This document shows, in pieces, positions 17,168 through 25,855 of a stretch of DNA of 64,000 bases. Made by a program: the position numbers and the translations under genes. Numbering within the stretch: the stretch's first letter is position 1; every line of letters starts with the position of its first letter. Location of the stretch: the NCBI RefSeq assembly GCF_001639145.1, contig NZ_LROY01000002.1:652501-716500 (forward strand). The letters are read 5' to 3'. The stretch comes from Microbulbifer sp. Q7. GTDB taxonomy: Bacteria > Pseudomonadota > Gammaproteobacteria > Pseudomonadales > Cellvibrionaceae. The notes beneath the pieces were generated by a model, which saw nothing but the letters and a program-made list of their open reading frames with translations, was not told the origin of the DNA and did not search any database.

Positions 17168-18529
17168 TTAACCCGGGCTGGTGGTTTTCCGGCGAAACAC
17201 GCCAAAGAAAATAGATATCAGTGCGGTGACTCCCAGCAGCCAGCAGTAGTGAATACTCCCCGCCAGAGCCAGTGGCGAAACCTTGGCCAGCGAGGAGGCC
17301 AGTAGTATCTGGGCACCGTAGGGCAGCAGGCCCTGTACGGTACAGGAGTAGATGTCTAACAAGCTGGCGCTGCGCCGCGGGTCGACACCGTAGCGGCTGG
17401 CCATGTTTCTGGCGAGCTGGCCGGTAAGCAAAATCGCAACGGTATTGTTGGCGGTGCAGACATTGGTTACGGCCACCGCCGCGCTGATGCCCAGCTCCCC
17501 GGTTTTGCGTCCGGGGGTGCCGCCGCCCCCGAGGCGGCTGATTCGATCGATCTGCTGCTCCAGCCACGCAATGCCACCGCCGGCGCGCATCAGTGCGCCG
17601 AGACCGCCGATCATCAGTGACAGGATGAGGATTTCCTGCATACCGGTGTAGCCGGCGTAAATGTCTTTGGAAAATCCAATGATGGAGTAATCCGGTTGCA
17701 GCGCCATGCCAATCGCGCCCGCCAACAAAATTCCCACAAACAGTACCAGCAGCACGTTCACACCGCTTACCGCCAGTACAAGCACCAAAAGGTAGGGCAG
17801 CACCCGGACCAGCTCGTAGTCTCCGGGCGCGGATACCTGCGCGGTGCTGCCGGCAAAGTACAGCCAGATCAGGGCCACAATGGCGGCGGGGAGGGCAATC
17901 AACAGGTTCATGCGGAACTTATCGCGCATTTTTACACCCTGGGTGCGGGTGGCGGCGATGGTGGTGTCGGAAATAATCGACAGGTTGTCGCCAAACATGG
18001 CACCGCCCACCACCGTGCCAATGGTCAGCAGCATGGGTAATTCGGTGGCATCACTGAGCCCTGCCGCGATGGGTGCAATCGCCGCAATGGTACCCATGGA
18101 CGTTCCCATGGCGGTGGCCACAAACGCAGTGATCAGAAACAGGCCCGGCAGCACCAGCGTGGGGGGAATAACACTCAGGCCGAAGTTCACGGTGGCATCC
18201 ACACCACCTGCGGCCTTGGCGACGCTGGCGAATGCGCCCGCAAGAAGGTAGATCAGCACCATGGTAACAATGGTTGGGTCGCCCACTCCGTGTACGAACG
18301 TATCGATACGGCGGCTGAGTGGCCCGCGCGCAAGCAGGATTGCCAGGGCGATGGCCGGCAGGATCGCGACCGGTGCGGAAACCTGATAGAACGCCATGTC
18401 CACGTCCTGTGCCTGAAACCAGAGTCCGGCACCAACAAAGAGCGCAAGAAACAGGGCCAGTGGCAGTAGGGCGATGGCAGAGGGGCTGGGTGCTGGTGTG
18501 GGCGATTGTTGAGATGATTGAGGTGTCAT
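17168..18529 (-). CDS. NhaC family Na+/H+ antiporter (second NhaC-type protein)
   Basis: Polytopic membrane protein of 453 residues with about 11 helices. It carries the NhaC-type hallmark GGAMFGDNLSIISDTTIAATRTQG and the repeated GTSMGTIAAIAPIAAGLSD segment. The open frame extends upstream to 18586, but ATG 18529 (MTPQSSQQ) gives a compact N-terminus directly before the first helix. It belongs to a different subgroup from the NhaC-type protein at 1522, with clearly different motif wording. It is a lone gene between converging murR and the RND terminator. Exchange of Na+ and H+ is the family expectation; the substrate is untested. Confidence 0.82.
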   Translation of the reverse strand: MTPQSSQQSPTPAPSPSAIALLPLALFLALFVGAGLWFQAQDVDMAFYQVSAPVAILPAIALAILLARGPLSRRIDTFVHGVGDPTIVTMVLIYLLAGAFASVAKAAGGVDATVNFGLSVIPPTLVLPGLFLITAFVATAMGTSMGTIAAIAPIAAGLSDATELPMLLTIGTVVGGAMFGDNLSIISDTTIAATRTQGVKMRDKFRMNLLIALPAAIVALIWLYFAGSTAQVSAPGDYELVRVLPYLLVLVLAVSGVNVLLVLFVGILLAGAIGMALQPDYSIIGFSKDIYAGYTGMQEILILSLMIGGLGALMRAGGGIAWLEQQIDRISRLGGGGTPGRKTGELGISAAVAVTNVCTANNTVAILLTGQLARNMASRYGVDPRRSASLLDIYSCTVQGLLPYGAQILLASSLAKVSPLALAGSIHYCWLLGVTALISIFFGVFRRKTTSPG

Positions 18530-18721
18530 GGATACCGCTGTTACCGCATTTTTCCGTGGGGAGTGCCGACACCGCATAGGGCGCAACGTGAAAAAAGGCG
18601 CGGATTCTAAACAGTATAGCGGGCAGAGGCTAACCGATTCGCGGGTGGAGCCTGATGGGGGCCGGTGACGCTTGAGCCGACCGGTGGTAACTGTGTTGTC
18701 GACGGGCTCTGTGCGGCATAA

Positions 18722-18755
18722 AAAAAGCCCGGGGGTTTTCGCCCCCGGGCTTTTT
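18722..18755 (-). terminator. Strong terminator after the RND operon
   Basis: A long GC-rich hairpin, AGCCCGGGGG paired with CCCCCGGGCT across a 5-base TTTTC-type loop, is flanked by A6 on the left and T5 on the right, so it can work in both directions. For the leftward RND genes it lies about 30 bases past the stop codon. Confidence 0.9.
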
Positions 18756-18786
18756 CAACACTTGCCCCGGTTCAGGGGGCGAGTGA

Positions 18787-21700
18787 TTAGCTTTGTACCT
18801 GGTTCAGTGCCGGCTCCTGCGCAGGTTTACCGCCCAGGCGGCGTGCCACCGAGGCCTTGGTGCGTGCTCCCAGCTGGTGGATATCTACCCCAATGGCGTA
18901 CATGGCGGGCACCAGCAGCAGGGTGACAAAGAAGGCGACAAATACACCAAATGCCAGAGCCACCACAATGGGTTTCAGGAAGGCCGCCTGAATACTGCGC
19001 TCCAGCATCATGGGCACCAGGCCGACAATAGTGGTGACGGTGGTCAGCAGGATCGGACGGAAGCGCGCCACGCCGGCTTCGACGATGGCCTTCAGGGGCT
19101 CCATGCCTCTATCGCGCAATCGATTGCAGTGGTCCATCAAAACCAGGTTGTCATTGACCACCACCCCGGCCGCCGCGGCAATACCAAAGTAGCTGAAAAT
19201 GGCCATGGTCATGCCCATCACGGCGTGCCCGAAAATGGCACCCACGAACGCGAAGGGAATCGCGATCAGGATCAGGATCGGCTGCGAGTAGCTGCGGAAG
19301 GCAATGGCCAGCAGGCTGTACATCGCGAAGAACGCCATGGTGTAGAGACCGAGTACTTCCTGAATAAAGCGCTTTTCGCCCTCGGCCTGGCCCACGGCAC
19401 CGCGGGAGATTCCTGGGTAGCGTTTTTCCCAGTCGGGGAAGAAGTTCTCTTCCAGGTCCTTCATGATCTCACCGCGCACTTCCTCTTTCAGGTCCGCCAT
19501 CACCCGTGCCGCGCGGCTGCCATTCCAGCGTTGGATGCGCTTGATGCCCGGGGCGTACTCCAGCTCGGCAATCGCCAGCAGTGGCAATTCACGACCATCG
19601 TTTGTACGTACACGGAAATCCTTCAGGCTCTCGATGGAGCGGCGAGACTCCAGCGGATAACGCACCATGACTTTCACATCTTGCCCGGCGCGGGGCAGGC
19701 GCTGTACCTCTTCCCCGAAATAGGCCTGACGGACCTGGCGGTTGACGTCCGCCAGGGTAAGCCCGAGCTTGGCGGCACCGGGTTTCAAGTCGATGCGGAT
19801 TTCCTCGGATGCGCCCTCAAGATTGTTGCGTACATCGTACAGGCTCTCGTAGGTGCGCAGCTTTGTTTCCAGCTCTGCGGTGGCCTCGCGCAGCACATCC
19901 AGATCCGGGTGACGGATGGAAAGCTCGAAGCCGGGGCCATTATTATTGAAGGAATACTGCACCGAGACTTCCTTGGCATCCGGAATGTCACCCAGCAACT
20001 CGCGCAACCGCAGCGCGGCGTCCTTGGCAGACATATCGCGTTCTTCCGGCGGCGCCAGCTGAACAATGGCCATCACGCTGTCGCGACGGGAGCGGGTATA
20101 CCAGTTTTCGATCAGGTGGCCGGATTGCCCCTGTTCTGCGGCGCGCTGGTTGACTTCTTGTTCAAGGCGCTTTTCTGCATCTTGCAGTTGCGCCAGCACT
20201 TCCAGGGCGCGGCTGTAAGGGGCACCTTCGGGCATCACCACATTGACGATGACCTGGTCAGATTCGATTTCCGGCATAAAGCTTTTTTTCACCCAGCCAT
20301 TGCCGAACATGCCAAACCCGATCATCAGTACCGCGATGAAAATACTTACCATCAGGTAGCGACGATTAACTGCCCACTGGCCGATACGGCGATAGTGGTG
20401 CTGCGCAAAGTAAACGATGCGGTCAGCGATACCTTTCTGGATGCGTCCGAAACGGCCGAGGTTGGTGCGCGGCTTCAAGTTGTTCAGGTGCGCCGGCAGG
20501 ATAAACAGGGACTCGATCAGGGAAAATAACAGCGCGAGTATGACGACCCAGGTGATGTGCCGGGTGAATTCACTGGTAGAGCCGCTGATGAAAATCCACG
20601 GCAGGAATGCGAGCACGGTAGTGACGACAGCGAATACGACCGGCTTTGCCACCAGCTGCGTGCCCAGTGTCGCCGCATTCAGGCCGCCCCCGGGGTGCTG
20701 GTGCTCGGGATTGTGGGATTCACTGTGAATGCTTTCCCCCACCACGATGGCGTCGTCAACCACGATCCCCAGTACCAGCAGGAAGGCAAATGTGGACAGC
20801 ATATTCAGGGAAACACCGACACTGGGGAGCAGTACAAAGGCGCCCGCATAGGCGGTCGCGATACCGATGGCAACCCAGAAGGCGACCTTCGGGCGCAGAC
20901 TGAACACCAGAACCAGCAACACCAGCAAGAGGCCTTGCAGCGCCGATTTACTGATGGTCTCCATACGACCCTTGAAGGCCTCGGCGTTGTCGGTCCAGAG
21001 CGTGAGCTTGGCGCCTGCGGGCAGGGAATCCGTGCGCTCGCCGATCCATTTACGGATGCTGTCTGAGGCGGTGACAATGTCCATGATTTCTGTGGTCATG
21101 ACCTGCAGCAGCACGGCGGGCTCGCCGTTGAGGGTGGCGAGAATCTCCTGGTCTTCAAAACCATCGACCACCGTGGCCACATCGCCCAGACGAATGGTGC
21201 CGCCATCACTGGTCTGGCGCACGATGATGTTGGAAAAATCCCGCTGGGTGTCAGCCTGGTTGCGTACCTTGAGCTGATAGGTGCCTGCTTCCGTGCGTAC
21301 GGAACCCGAGGACTGGTTGATCGAGCTTTTGCGTACCGCGTCTGCGATCTCCTGGAAGGTGAGGCCGTAGCGGTGCAGTGCCTCTTCGCTCACCTCAATA
21401 GAAACCTCTTCCATGCGCGTGCCGAATAGTTCCACCACAGAAATAGCCGGCAGCGCCGCTACTTCCCGGCGCAGCTGCTCCGCCAGTCGCTTGAGTTCGC
21501 GCTCCCCGAGGTCACCATGCACGGCGACGCGGATAAACTCCTGACGGTTCACCCACTGGTGAACCTGGGGTGGTTCGATATCCCGGGGGAAGGAGGAAAT
21601 ACCATCGATGCGAATTTTTACATCGTTCATGAAACGGGAAAAATCCACACTGGTTTCCGCGAGGATATACACCTCGCCCACGCCCTCGGCGGAGGTCGAG

Positions 21701-21945
21701 CGCACCCAGTCGATGTTGTCGAGGTCGCTCACCGCCTCTTCAATACGGGCGACGATCTGCTCCTCGACTTCCTGTGGTGCCGCGCCGGGCCAGGAAACCC
21801 GAATCTCCAGGCCAGGAAAGCGCACCTGCGGGTCCATTTCCCGCTCCATGCTCATGAATCCGATCATGCCGGCGACGAAAATGCCGATCATTGCGAGGTT
21901 GGCGGCCACAGGGTTGCGTGCCCACCATGCGATTAAACTGTTCAT
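18787..21945 (-). CDS. RND efflux transporter permease (AcrB/HAE1-like)
   Basis: Inner-membrane proton-driven efflux pump subunit of 1052 residues, the usual size. It has the RND layout: one helix (about 12-30), a large periplasmic loop, helices 2-6, a second periplasmic loop and the last helices. TM4 carries the proton-relay acidic pair in GIVVDDAIVVGES (about 393-405), and SGSTSEFTRHITWV and FGIAAAAGVVVNDNLVLMDH are family segments. It lies 12 bases after the adaptor gene. No outer-membrane TolC partner is encoded here, so a TolC elsewhere must complete the pump. Substrates cannot be deduced. Confidence 0.93.
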   Translation of the reverse strand: MNSLIAWWARNPVAANLAMIGIFVAGMIGFMSMEREMDPQVRFPGLEIRVSWPGAAPQEVEEQIVARIEEAVSDLDNIDWVRSTSAEGVGEVYILAETSVDFSRFMNDVKIRIDGISSFPRDIEPPQVHQWVNRQEFIRVAVHGDLGERELKRLAEQLRREVAALPAISVVELFGTRMEEVSIEVSEEALHRYGLTFQEIADAVRKSSINQSSGSVRTEAGTYQLKVRNQADTQRDFSNIIVRQTSDGGTIRLGDVATVVDGFEDQEILATLNGEPAVLLQVMTTEIMDIVTASDSIRKWIGERTDSLPAGAKLTLWTDNAEAFKGRMETISKSALQGLLLVLLVLVFSLRPKVAFWVAIGIATAYAGAFVLLPSVGVSLNMLSTFAFLLVLGIVVDDAIVVGESIHSESHNPEHQHPGGGLNAATLGTQLVAKPVVFAVVTTVLAFLPWIFISGSTSEFTRHITWVVILALLFSLIESLFILPAHLNNLKPRTNLGRFGRIQKGIADRIVYFAQHHYRRIGQWAVNRRYLMVSIFIAVLMIGFGMFGNGWVKKSFMPEIESDQVIVNVVMPEGAPYSRALEVLAQLQDAEKRLEQEVNQRAAEQGQSGHLIENWYTRSRRDSVMAIVQLAPPEERDMSAKDAALRLRELLGDIPDAKEVSVQYSFNNNGPGFELSIRHPDLDVLREATAELETKLRTYESLYDVRNNLEGASEEIRIDLKPGAAKLGLTLADVNRQVRQAYFGEEVQRLPRAGQDVKVMVRYPLESRRSIESLKDFRVRTNDGRELPLLAIAELEYAPGIKRIQRWNGSRAARVMADLKEEVRGEIMKDLEENFFPDWEKRYPGISRGAVGQAEGEKRFIQEVLGLYTMAFFAMYSLLAIAFRSYSQPILILIAIPFAFVGAIFGHAVMGMTMAIFSYFGIAAAAGVVVNDNLVLMDHCNRLRDRGMEPLKAIVEAGVARFRPILLTTVTTIVGLVPMMLERSIQAAFLKPIVVALAFGVFVAFFVTLLLVPAMYAIGVDIHQLGARTKASVARRLGGKPAQEPALNQVQS

Positions 21946-21957
21946 CGGTGGGCTCCG

Positions 21958-23142
21958 TTAGTTTCTGGCCAGCTGGGTAATGGGCTGCACTTTCATTCCA
22001 TCCACCGCATTGGCGACGGCCGAGATCACCACGCGTTCACCGTCGGCGAGACCGCCGTCGATCACTACCCGGTCCTCGGACGTGGACAGCACATCCACGG
22101 TGCGGATACGCAGTTCGTCGTTTTCAGTGACCACATACACCTTGTCGGCATTGCGCAGCGCTTCACGGGGAACCACAACGGCCGTGCGTGCCTGGGTACT
22201 TTCGGCTTCGGCGGTAACAAACAGGCCGACAGCCAGCGGCATGCCATTGCTCGCGCCCTTGCCATAGGGGTCTTTGACTTCGGCAACGGCGTAGATGAGC
22301 CGGGTTTGCTGGTCTACGGCCGCCTGGGTTCTGACGATGCGGCCGCGCCAGTATTGCCGCTCAGGTCCAATCTGGGCTGACAGGGTGACTTCCGGGCCCG
22401 GCGTTTTTTCGCTGGCAACAAAGCCCATGGGGAGGTCCAGCTCCATGAGTTGTGCATCGGTCAGTGGCAACCGGATCTCAACCCGGTCTGTGGCGAATAC
22501 ATGGCCGAGTACCGTGCTGGGGGTGACATACTGTCCGACACCGATTGCGCGCGAGGCTACGCGACCGCGAAATGGCAATTGAATTTTGGTGCGTGCCAGG
22601 TTGAGTTTGGCATCGGCAAGCTCGGCCTTTGCCGAGCGCAGGTTGGCTTCGGCTTCCAGCACCTGGGGCTTGTTGACCTGAAGTGGCGTGGGTTCTTTGT
22701 TCGGGTGGAGGTCGAGCCATTGCTGGCGCTTGATCGAGGCGGCCGCGCGGGCCTGGAGCAGCAGAACTTCAGCCCGGGCAACGCCCGCTTCCGCGCGGGT
22801 GAGCGCGAGCCGATAGTCGGAGTCATCGATTTGCAGCAGGGTCTCCCCGGGCTCGAATCCGGCGCCTTCAGAGAAGCTGGATGAAACGGATACAACACGG
22901 CCGGAGACGGCCGGGGTAAGGTCAATTTCCGTATGTGGGCGCACCTCACCCTGAGTGGCGACGGTCAGGTGAACCGACTCTTCCCTGGCCTCGCGATAAG
23001 TGAGTGAAACCAGGCGTTGTTCGTGTTCCTTTTTCTCGGGGGCCGGCTTGGACGCCGACATCAGTTGCACTGCGCCAAAGCCCAAGACCAGCACAGCGAC
23101 GGGGGCCGCCGCCTTAAAATATTTTTTGTTCATCGGTTTCAT
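21958..23142 (-). CDS. RND efflux periplasmic adaptor subunit (MFP/HlyD type)
   Basis: Membrane fusion protein of 394 residues that links an RND pump to an outer-membrane channel. An N-terminal hydrophobic segment (about 8-28) is followed by a biotinyl-lipoyl-like half-motif (VRPHTEIDLTPAVSGRVVSV), an alpha-hairpin (about 105-175), the second half-motif (LPFRGRVASRAIGVGQYV) and beta-barrel domains. Two starts are close together (23142 and 23133); the first is listed. It is the first gene of the operon with the pump. No regulator is adjacent, and the divergent neighbour is an unrelated peptidase. Confidence 0.9.
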   Translation of the reverse strand: MKPMNKKYFKAAAPVAVLVLGFGAVQLMSASKPAPEKKEHEQRLVSLTYREAREESVHLTVATQGEVRPHTEIDLTPAVSGRVVSVSSSFSEGAGFEPGETLLQIDDSDYRLALTRAEAGVARAEVLLLQARAAASIKRQQWLDLHPNKEPTPLQVNKPQVLEAEANLRSAKAELADAKLNLARTKIQLPFRGRVASRAIGVGQYVTPSTVLGHVFATDRVEIRLPLTDAQLMELDLPMGFVASEKTPGPEVTLSAQIGPERQYWRGRIVRTQAAVDQQTRLIYAVAEVKDPYGKGASNGMPLAVGLFVTAEAESTQARTAVVVPREALRNADKVYVVTENDELRIRTVDVLSTSEDRVVIDGGLADGERVVISAVANAVDGMKVQPITQLARN

Positions 23143-23434
23143 CTTGCCTGTTGTGATTTTTCCGCCAACTGTCCCGTTGGTGTGTGCTGCTCATAAAACA
23201 ACGGAACCGCGAAGCCTGACAACGGGGGTGGCGTCAGACCGAGTGGGTTCAGCGGCGAATGCCATTTGCTAACACTGTTACTGACCGGCTGACGTGGCAA
23301 TTCGGATGCAGTACCCGGGGAATTTTTTTAGAAGAGGGCTTTCGCGCCTGTTGGGAGACCCGTTTCAGAATTGGAGTTGAGCGGTTGCTGGAGCTAAAGT
23401 ATTCGTGCTCTGAAATGAACAAACAGGAAAAGCA

Positions 23435-24466
23435 ATGAAGTCACTTTACGGGATAGCCATGGGATCACTGCTGTTGTGCATGGGTGCGCATGCTCAACAG
23501 ACAGGCCCGGAGAAGTTCGCCATCGCGATTCACGGCGGTGCCGGCACGATTGAAAAATCCAGCATGACCCCTGAAAAGGAGGCCGCGTACCGCGCCAAAC
23601 TTGAAGAGGCATTGAATGCGGGGTACCGGATACTGGAACAGGGTGGTGCCAGCCTGGATGCGGTGGTGGCGGCGGTCAACGTGATGGAAGATTCACCGCT
23701 GTTCAATGCCGGCAAGGGTGCGGTGTACACCTATGACGGGACCCATGAGCTGGATGCATCGATTATGGATGGCCGCAATCGCGATGCCGGCGCGGTGGCC
23801 GGGGTGAAGCGTGTGGCGAACCCGATTAATCTGGCGCGCATGGTGATGGAAGATTCCCCGTTTGTCATGCTGGCGGGGGAGGGCGCGGAGTCGTTTGCCA
23901 AGAGCCGGGGTGTGCCCATGGTCGACAACAAAATGTTCGACACCGAAGAGCGTCGCGAGCAGCTGGAGCGGGCAAAGAAGAAGCTCGATGAGGAAAATCA
24001 GCAGGACAAGGATTATCGCGCCGCAGTGGGCGCGCTACCGGCGCCCTACCGTATGGGCACGGTGGGTGCGGTAGCTCTGGACAAGCATGGGAACCTGGCC
24101 GCGGCCACTTCGACTGGTGGTATGACGGCAAAGCGTTACGGCCGTATTGGCGATGCACCGATCATCGGTGCCGGTACCTTTGCAGACAACACCTCTTGTG
24201 CGGTTTCTGCCACCGGGCACGGTGAGTACTTTATCCGCTACAACGTGGCGGCCGACATCTGCACTCGGGTCGCCTATCAGGGCAAGTCAGTCGCGGCTGC
24301 GGCGGATGAGGTCATCAACCAGGTGCTGCGGCCCATTGGTGGCACCGGCGGAGTGATTGTGCTGGATGCCAAAGGCAATATCGCCCTCACCTTCAATACC
24401 AAGGGCATGTACCGCGGTAGCCGGGCGGCGGGGCAGAAGCCTGAGGTCGCTATCTTTGGCGACTAG
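23435..24466 (+). CDS. Exported isoaspartyl peptidase / type 2 L-asparaginase
   Basis: Ntn-hydrolase of 343 residues that self-cleaves to expose an N-terminal threonine and then removes isoaspartyl residues from dipeptides or hydrolyses asparagine. Thr209 in MGTVGAVALD is the expected nucleophile and cleavage point. The N-terminal part has AIHGGAGTIEKSS, SLDAVVAAV and NAGKGAVYT. The C-terminal part has STGGMTAKRYGRIGDAPIIGAGTFA. Residues 1-20 form a Sec signal ending AHA, so it should act in the periplasm. AGGAAA precedes the ATG. It may work on damaged or diet-derived beta-aspartyl peptides; a link to murein peptides with D-Asp bridges is possible but not supported by this sequence. Confidence 0.9.
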   Translation: MKSLYGIAMGSLLLCMGAHAQQTGPEKFAIAIHGGAGTIEKSSMTPEKEAAYRAKLEEALNAGYRILEQGGASLDAVVAAVNVMEDSPLFNAGKGAVYTYDGTHELDASIMDGRNRDAGAVAGVKRVANPINLARMVMEDSPFVMLAGEGAESFAKSRGVPMVDNKMFDTEERREQLERAKKKLDEENQQDKDYRAAVGALPAPYRMGTVGAVALDKHGNLAAATSTGGMTAKRYGRIGDAPIIGAGTFADNTSCAVSATGHGEYFIRYNVAADICTRVAYQGKSVAAAADEVINQVLRPIGGTGGVIVLDAKGNIALTFNTKGMYRGSRAAGQKPEVAIFGD

Positions 24467-24517
24467 TATGGCGCTGGAGCGGCTGGGCGCTGCGGCGCGC
24501 ACCGCGGCGTGAAAAGA

Positions 24518-24593
24518 TGGCGCCCCCGGGTGGACTCGAACCACCAGTCCGGACTTAGGAGGTCCGTGGTTTATCCTGTTAACCGACGGGGGC
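24518..24593 (-). tRNA. tRNA-Arg (anticodon CCT)
   Basis: Complete cloverleaf read on the minus strand: acceptor arms GCCCCCG and CGGGGGC, D stem GGTT/AACC, anticodon stem CGGAC/GTCCG around loop CTCCTAA (anticodon CCT, reading AGG), T stem GGTGG/CCACC around TTCGAGT, discriminator G and an encoded CCA. No integrase or duplicated 3' end is seen nearby. Confidence 0.96.
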
Positions 24594-24609
24594 CGCGGGA
24601 AGGGCGGTC

Positions 24610-24638
24610 ATTCTAGCGACTGTTGCCCCGTGTGTCAT
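24610..24638 (-). promoter_or_regulatory. Promoter of tRNA-Arg
   Basis: On the minus strand a -35 box ATGACA (24633-24638), a 17-base spacer and a -10 box TAGAAT (24610-24615) lie 16 bases upstream of the tRNA 5' end. Each box differs from consensus by one base. Confidence 0.7.
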
Positions 24639-24670
24639 GGGCCGGGATCGAGAGGTCCCGGCCCTTTGCT
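24639..24670 (+). terminator. Hairpin terminator right of the tRNA gene
   Basis: Perfect 9-base-pair stem GGGCCGGGA (24639-24647) with TCCCGGCCC (24656-24664), followed by TTTGCTT. It probably ends the isoaspartyl peptidase transcript after it runs antisense through the tRNA gene. The T run is short. Confidence 0.65.
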
Positions 24671-25059
24671 TATTCGGCGATCACTTCGTAAAAAAATGAC
24701 GGGCCAGGGCTCGGCCCAAAGCCCCCTGTAACCAAGGGTAACGCAGCAACGTCGGTGGTTACCGGAATGCACCGGCCTGGGGCGTGGGCGGTGTGACTCT
24801 GCCAGTGAAAAAATTGAGGAAAATTGTCGCTATTTGGTCATAAAAAGCAGGTATTTTTGCGCCAGCCGTGGTGTGTTGGGGAGAGGCTTTTCCCGTCGCC
24901 CGGTGGCGCGGATACCGCTGGTGTAACCGCGTGAAAAAACTTGTTTCCGCGGTGCAAAAGATGCTTGACCGGGGAAGTCCGGGCTGGCTAATCTGCAGCT
25001 GCACAACAAAAACAGACAACGTGTTTCTGCCCTGGCAGATCGAGATTATGGAGTTTTCT
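24671..25059. other. Gene-free stretch with a candidate promoter
   Basis: No convincing gene is visible. Near the end, TTGACC (24965-24970), a 17-base spacer and CTAATC (24988-24993) form a plausible promoter for the small gene at 25060, leaving a leader of about 60 bases. I see no riboswitch or named RNA in the rest. Confidence 0.45.
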
Positions 25060-25233
25060 ATGAGCGGCAACGTTATCGAAAATGACATGGATTTTGATGA
25101 AGGTGATTCCACTCTGGTGGAGGAACTACTGTATACGCCTCAGAGCCCAAGGGATGCCCGCCGAATGGTCGAAGACCGGCTGGAGGAGATGCGTCTCAGG
25201 CGGGAGCTGATGGACTATCAGTACGAGTTCTAA
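25060..25233 (+). CDS. Small PA3496-family putative envelope integrity protein
   Basis: A 57-residue acidic protein with no signal peptide. Its second half (RDARRMVEDRLEEMRLRREL) is a charged amphipathic helix of the kind found in the PA3496 family of short gammaproteobacterial proteins, tentatively linked to envelope integrity. The molecular role is unknown. The start is ATG 25060, preceded by TGGAG at 7 bases; an in-frame ATG at 25048 is less well placed. It is a single gene followed by a clear terminator. The family assignment is from memory of the sequence pattern and is moderate. Confidence 0.7.
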   Translation: MSGNVIENDMDFDEGDSTLVEELLYTPQSPRDARRMVEDRLEEMRLRRELMDYQYEF

Positions 25234-25348
25234 GCCGAGTTGAACCAACAGACCTTTTAGCACCAATCGGGGGAATGCCCGAGTACACTGATCGAAACAC
25301 TGCCGGGTTTTTGTGAGCATTGTGTCTCACACGCCGCGGCAGCTCCCT

Positions 25349-25374
25349 AAAGGGTGCCTCTGGCACCCTTTTTC
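25349..25374 (+). terminator. Rho-independent terminator
   Basis: Stem AGGGTGCC (25351-25358) with GGCACCCT (25362-25369), a 3-base loop, then a T run. It follows the PA3496-like gene by about 115 bases and separates it from the STAS gene. Confidence 0.88.
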
Positions 25375-25495
25375 ATTGAGTGGGCACGGAGTTTGGCAAG
25401 CCCGCACCACCTTCAAACTACTGGTTTGCACGCCCCTGCCGCGGGTGTATATTGGGGTGGAATAGTCAGGAAAGGGAAGGAAAAAGGACCTTCAG

Positions 25496-25840
25496 ATGGT
25501 GGTTTCCGACAGGTTTGAAAGCAAGGTTTCTTCGGTCGTCTCTGACAGTGGAGGTGATCTGGTTATCCGTGTTGCGGGGAATTTTGATTTCAATATGCAC
25601 CGGGAATTTCAGCGTGCCTATCGCAATGTGAGTCCGCCGCCCGAGCGTTTCCTGGTGGACCTCTCCGAGACGGATCATCTGGACAGCGCGGCCCTGGGCA
25701 TGTTGTTGCTGCTCAGGGACTACTGCGCGGAGCTGGGGGCTGGCGGTGATCAGCCCACGGTGGAGTTGATGAATGCAAACGCGCACGTGTCCCACATCCT
25801 TTCCGTGTCCAATTTTGATCGTATTTTCAGCATTCGCTGA
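25496..25840 (+). CDS. STAS-domain anti-sigma factor antagonist (HsbA/CrsA-like)
   Basis: A 114-residue single STAS domain. The predicted phosphorylation site is Ser64 in HLDSAALGMLLLL, the standard position in SpoIIAA-type antagonists. Such proteins switch partners depending on phosphorylation by an HPK-type kinase and removal by a PP2C phosphatase. Both activities are encoded in the next gene, 15 bases downstream. The pair matches the HsbA-HsbR arrangement of Pseudomonas and CrsA-CrsR of Shewanella, where the STAS protein binds an anti-sigma factor or a diguanylate cyclase. The final target here is not in the window. Confidence 0.87.
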   Translation: MVVSDRFESKVSSVVSDSGGDLVIRVAGNFDFNMHREFQRAYRNVSPPPERFLVDLSETDHLDSAALGMLLLLRDYCAELGAGGDQPTVELMNANAHVSHILSVSNFDRIFSIR

Positions 25841-25855
25841 GGATGACCATTCCTG

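Noticed and set aside
17168..18529. Second NhaC-type gene as a duplicate of the one at 1522
   Set aside because: The conserved stretches differ clearly in wording (GDNLSIISDTTIAATRTQ against GDHSSPISDTTIVSSLAA), so they are separate subgroups, not a recent duplication.
18793..20529. A 578-codon plus-strand frame across the RND pump gene
   Set aside because: It is antisense to clearly recognised AcrB-type sequence and reads as His/Gln-rich nonsense.
24518..24593. tRNA-Arg as an integration site for a mobile island
   Set aside because: No integrase, no repeated tRNA end and no change in gene character are seen on either side.
24671..25059. Structured RNA or riboswitch in the long leader before the PA3496-like gene
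   Set aside because: Only weak local hairpins are seen, and no known motif or conserved arrangement could be recognised.
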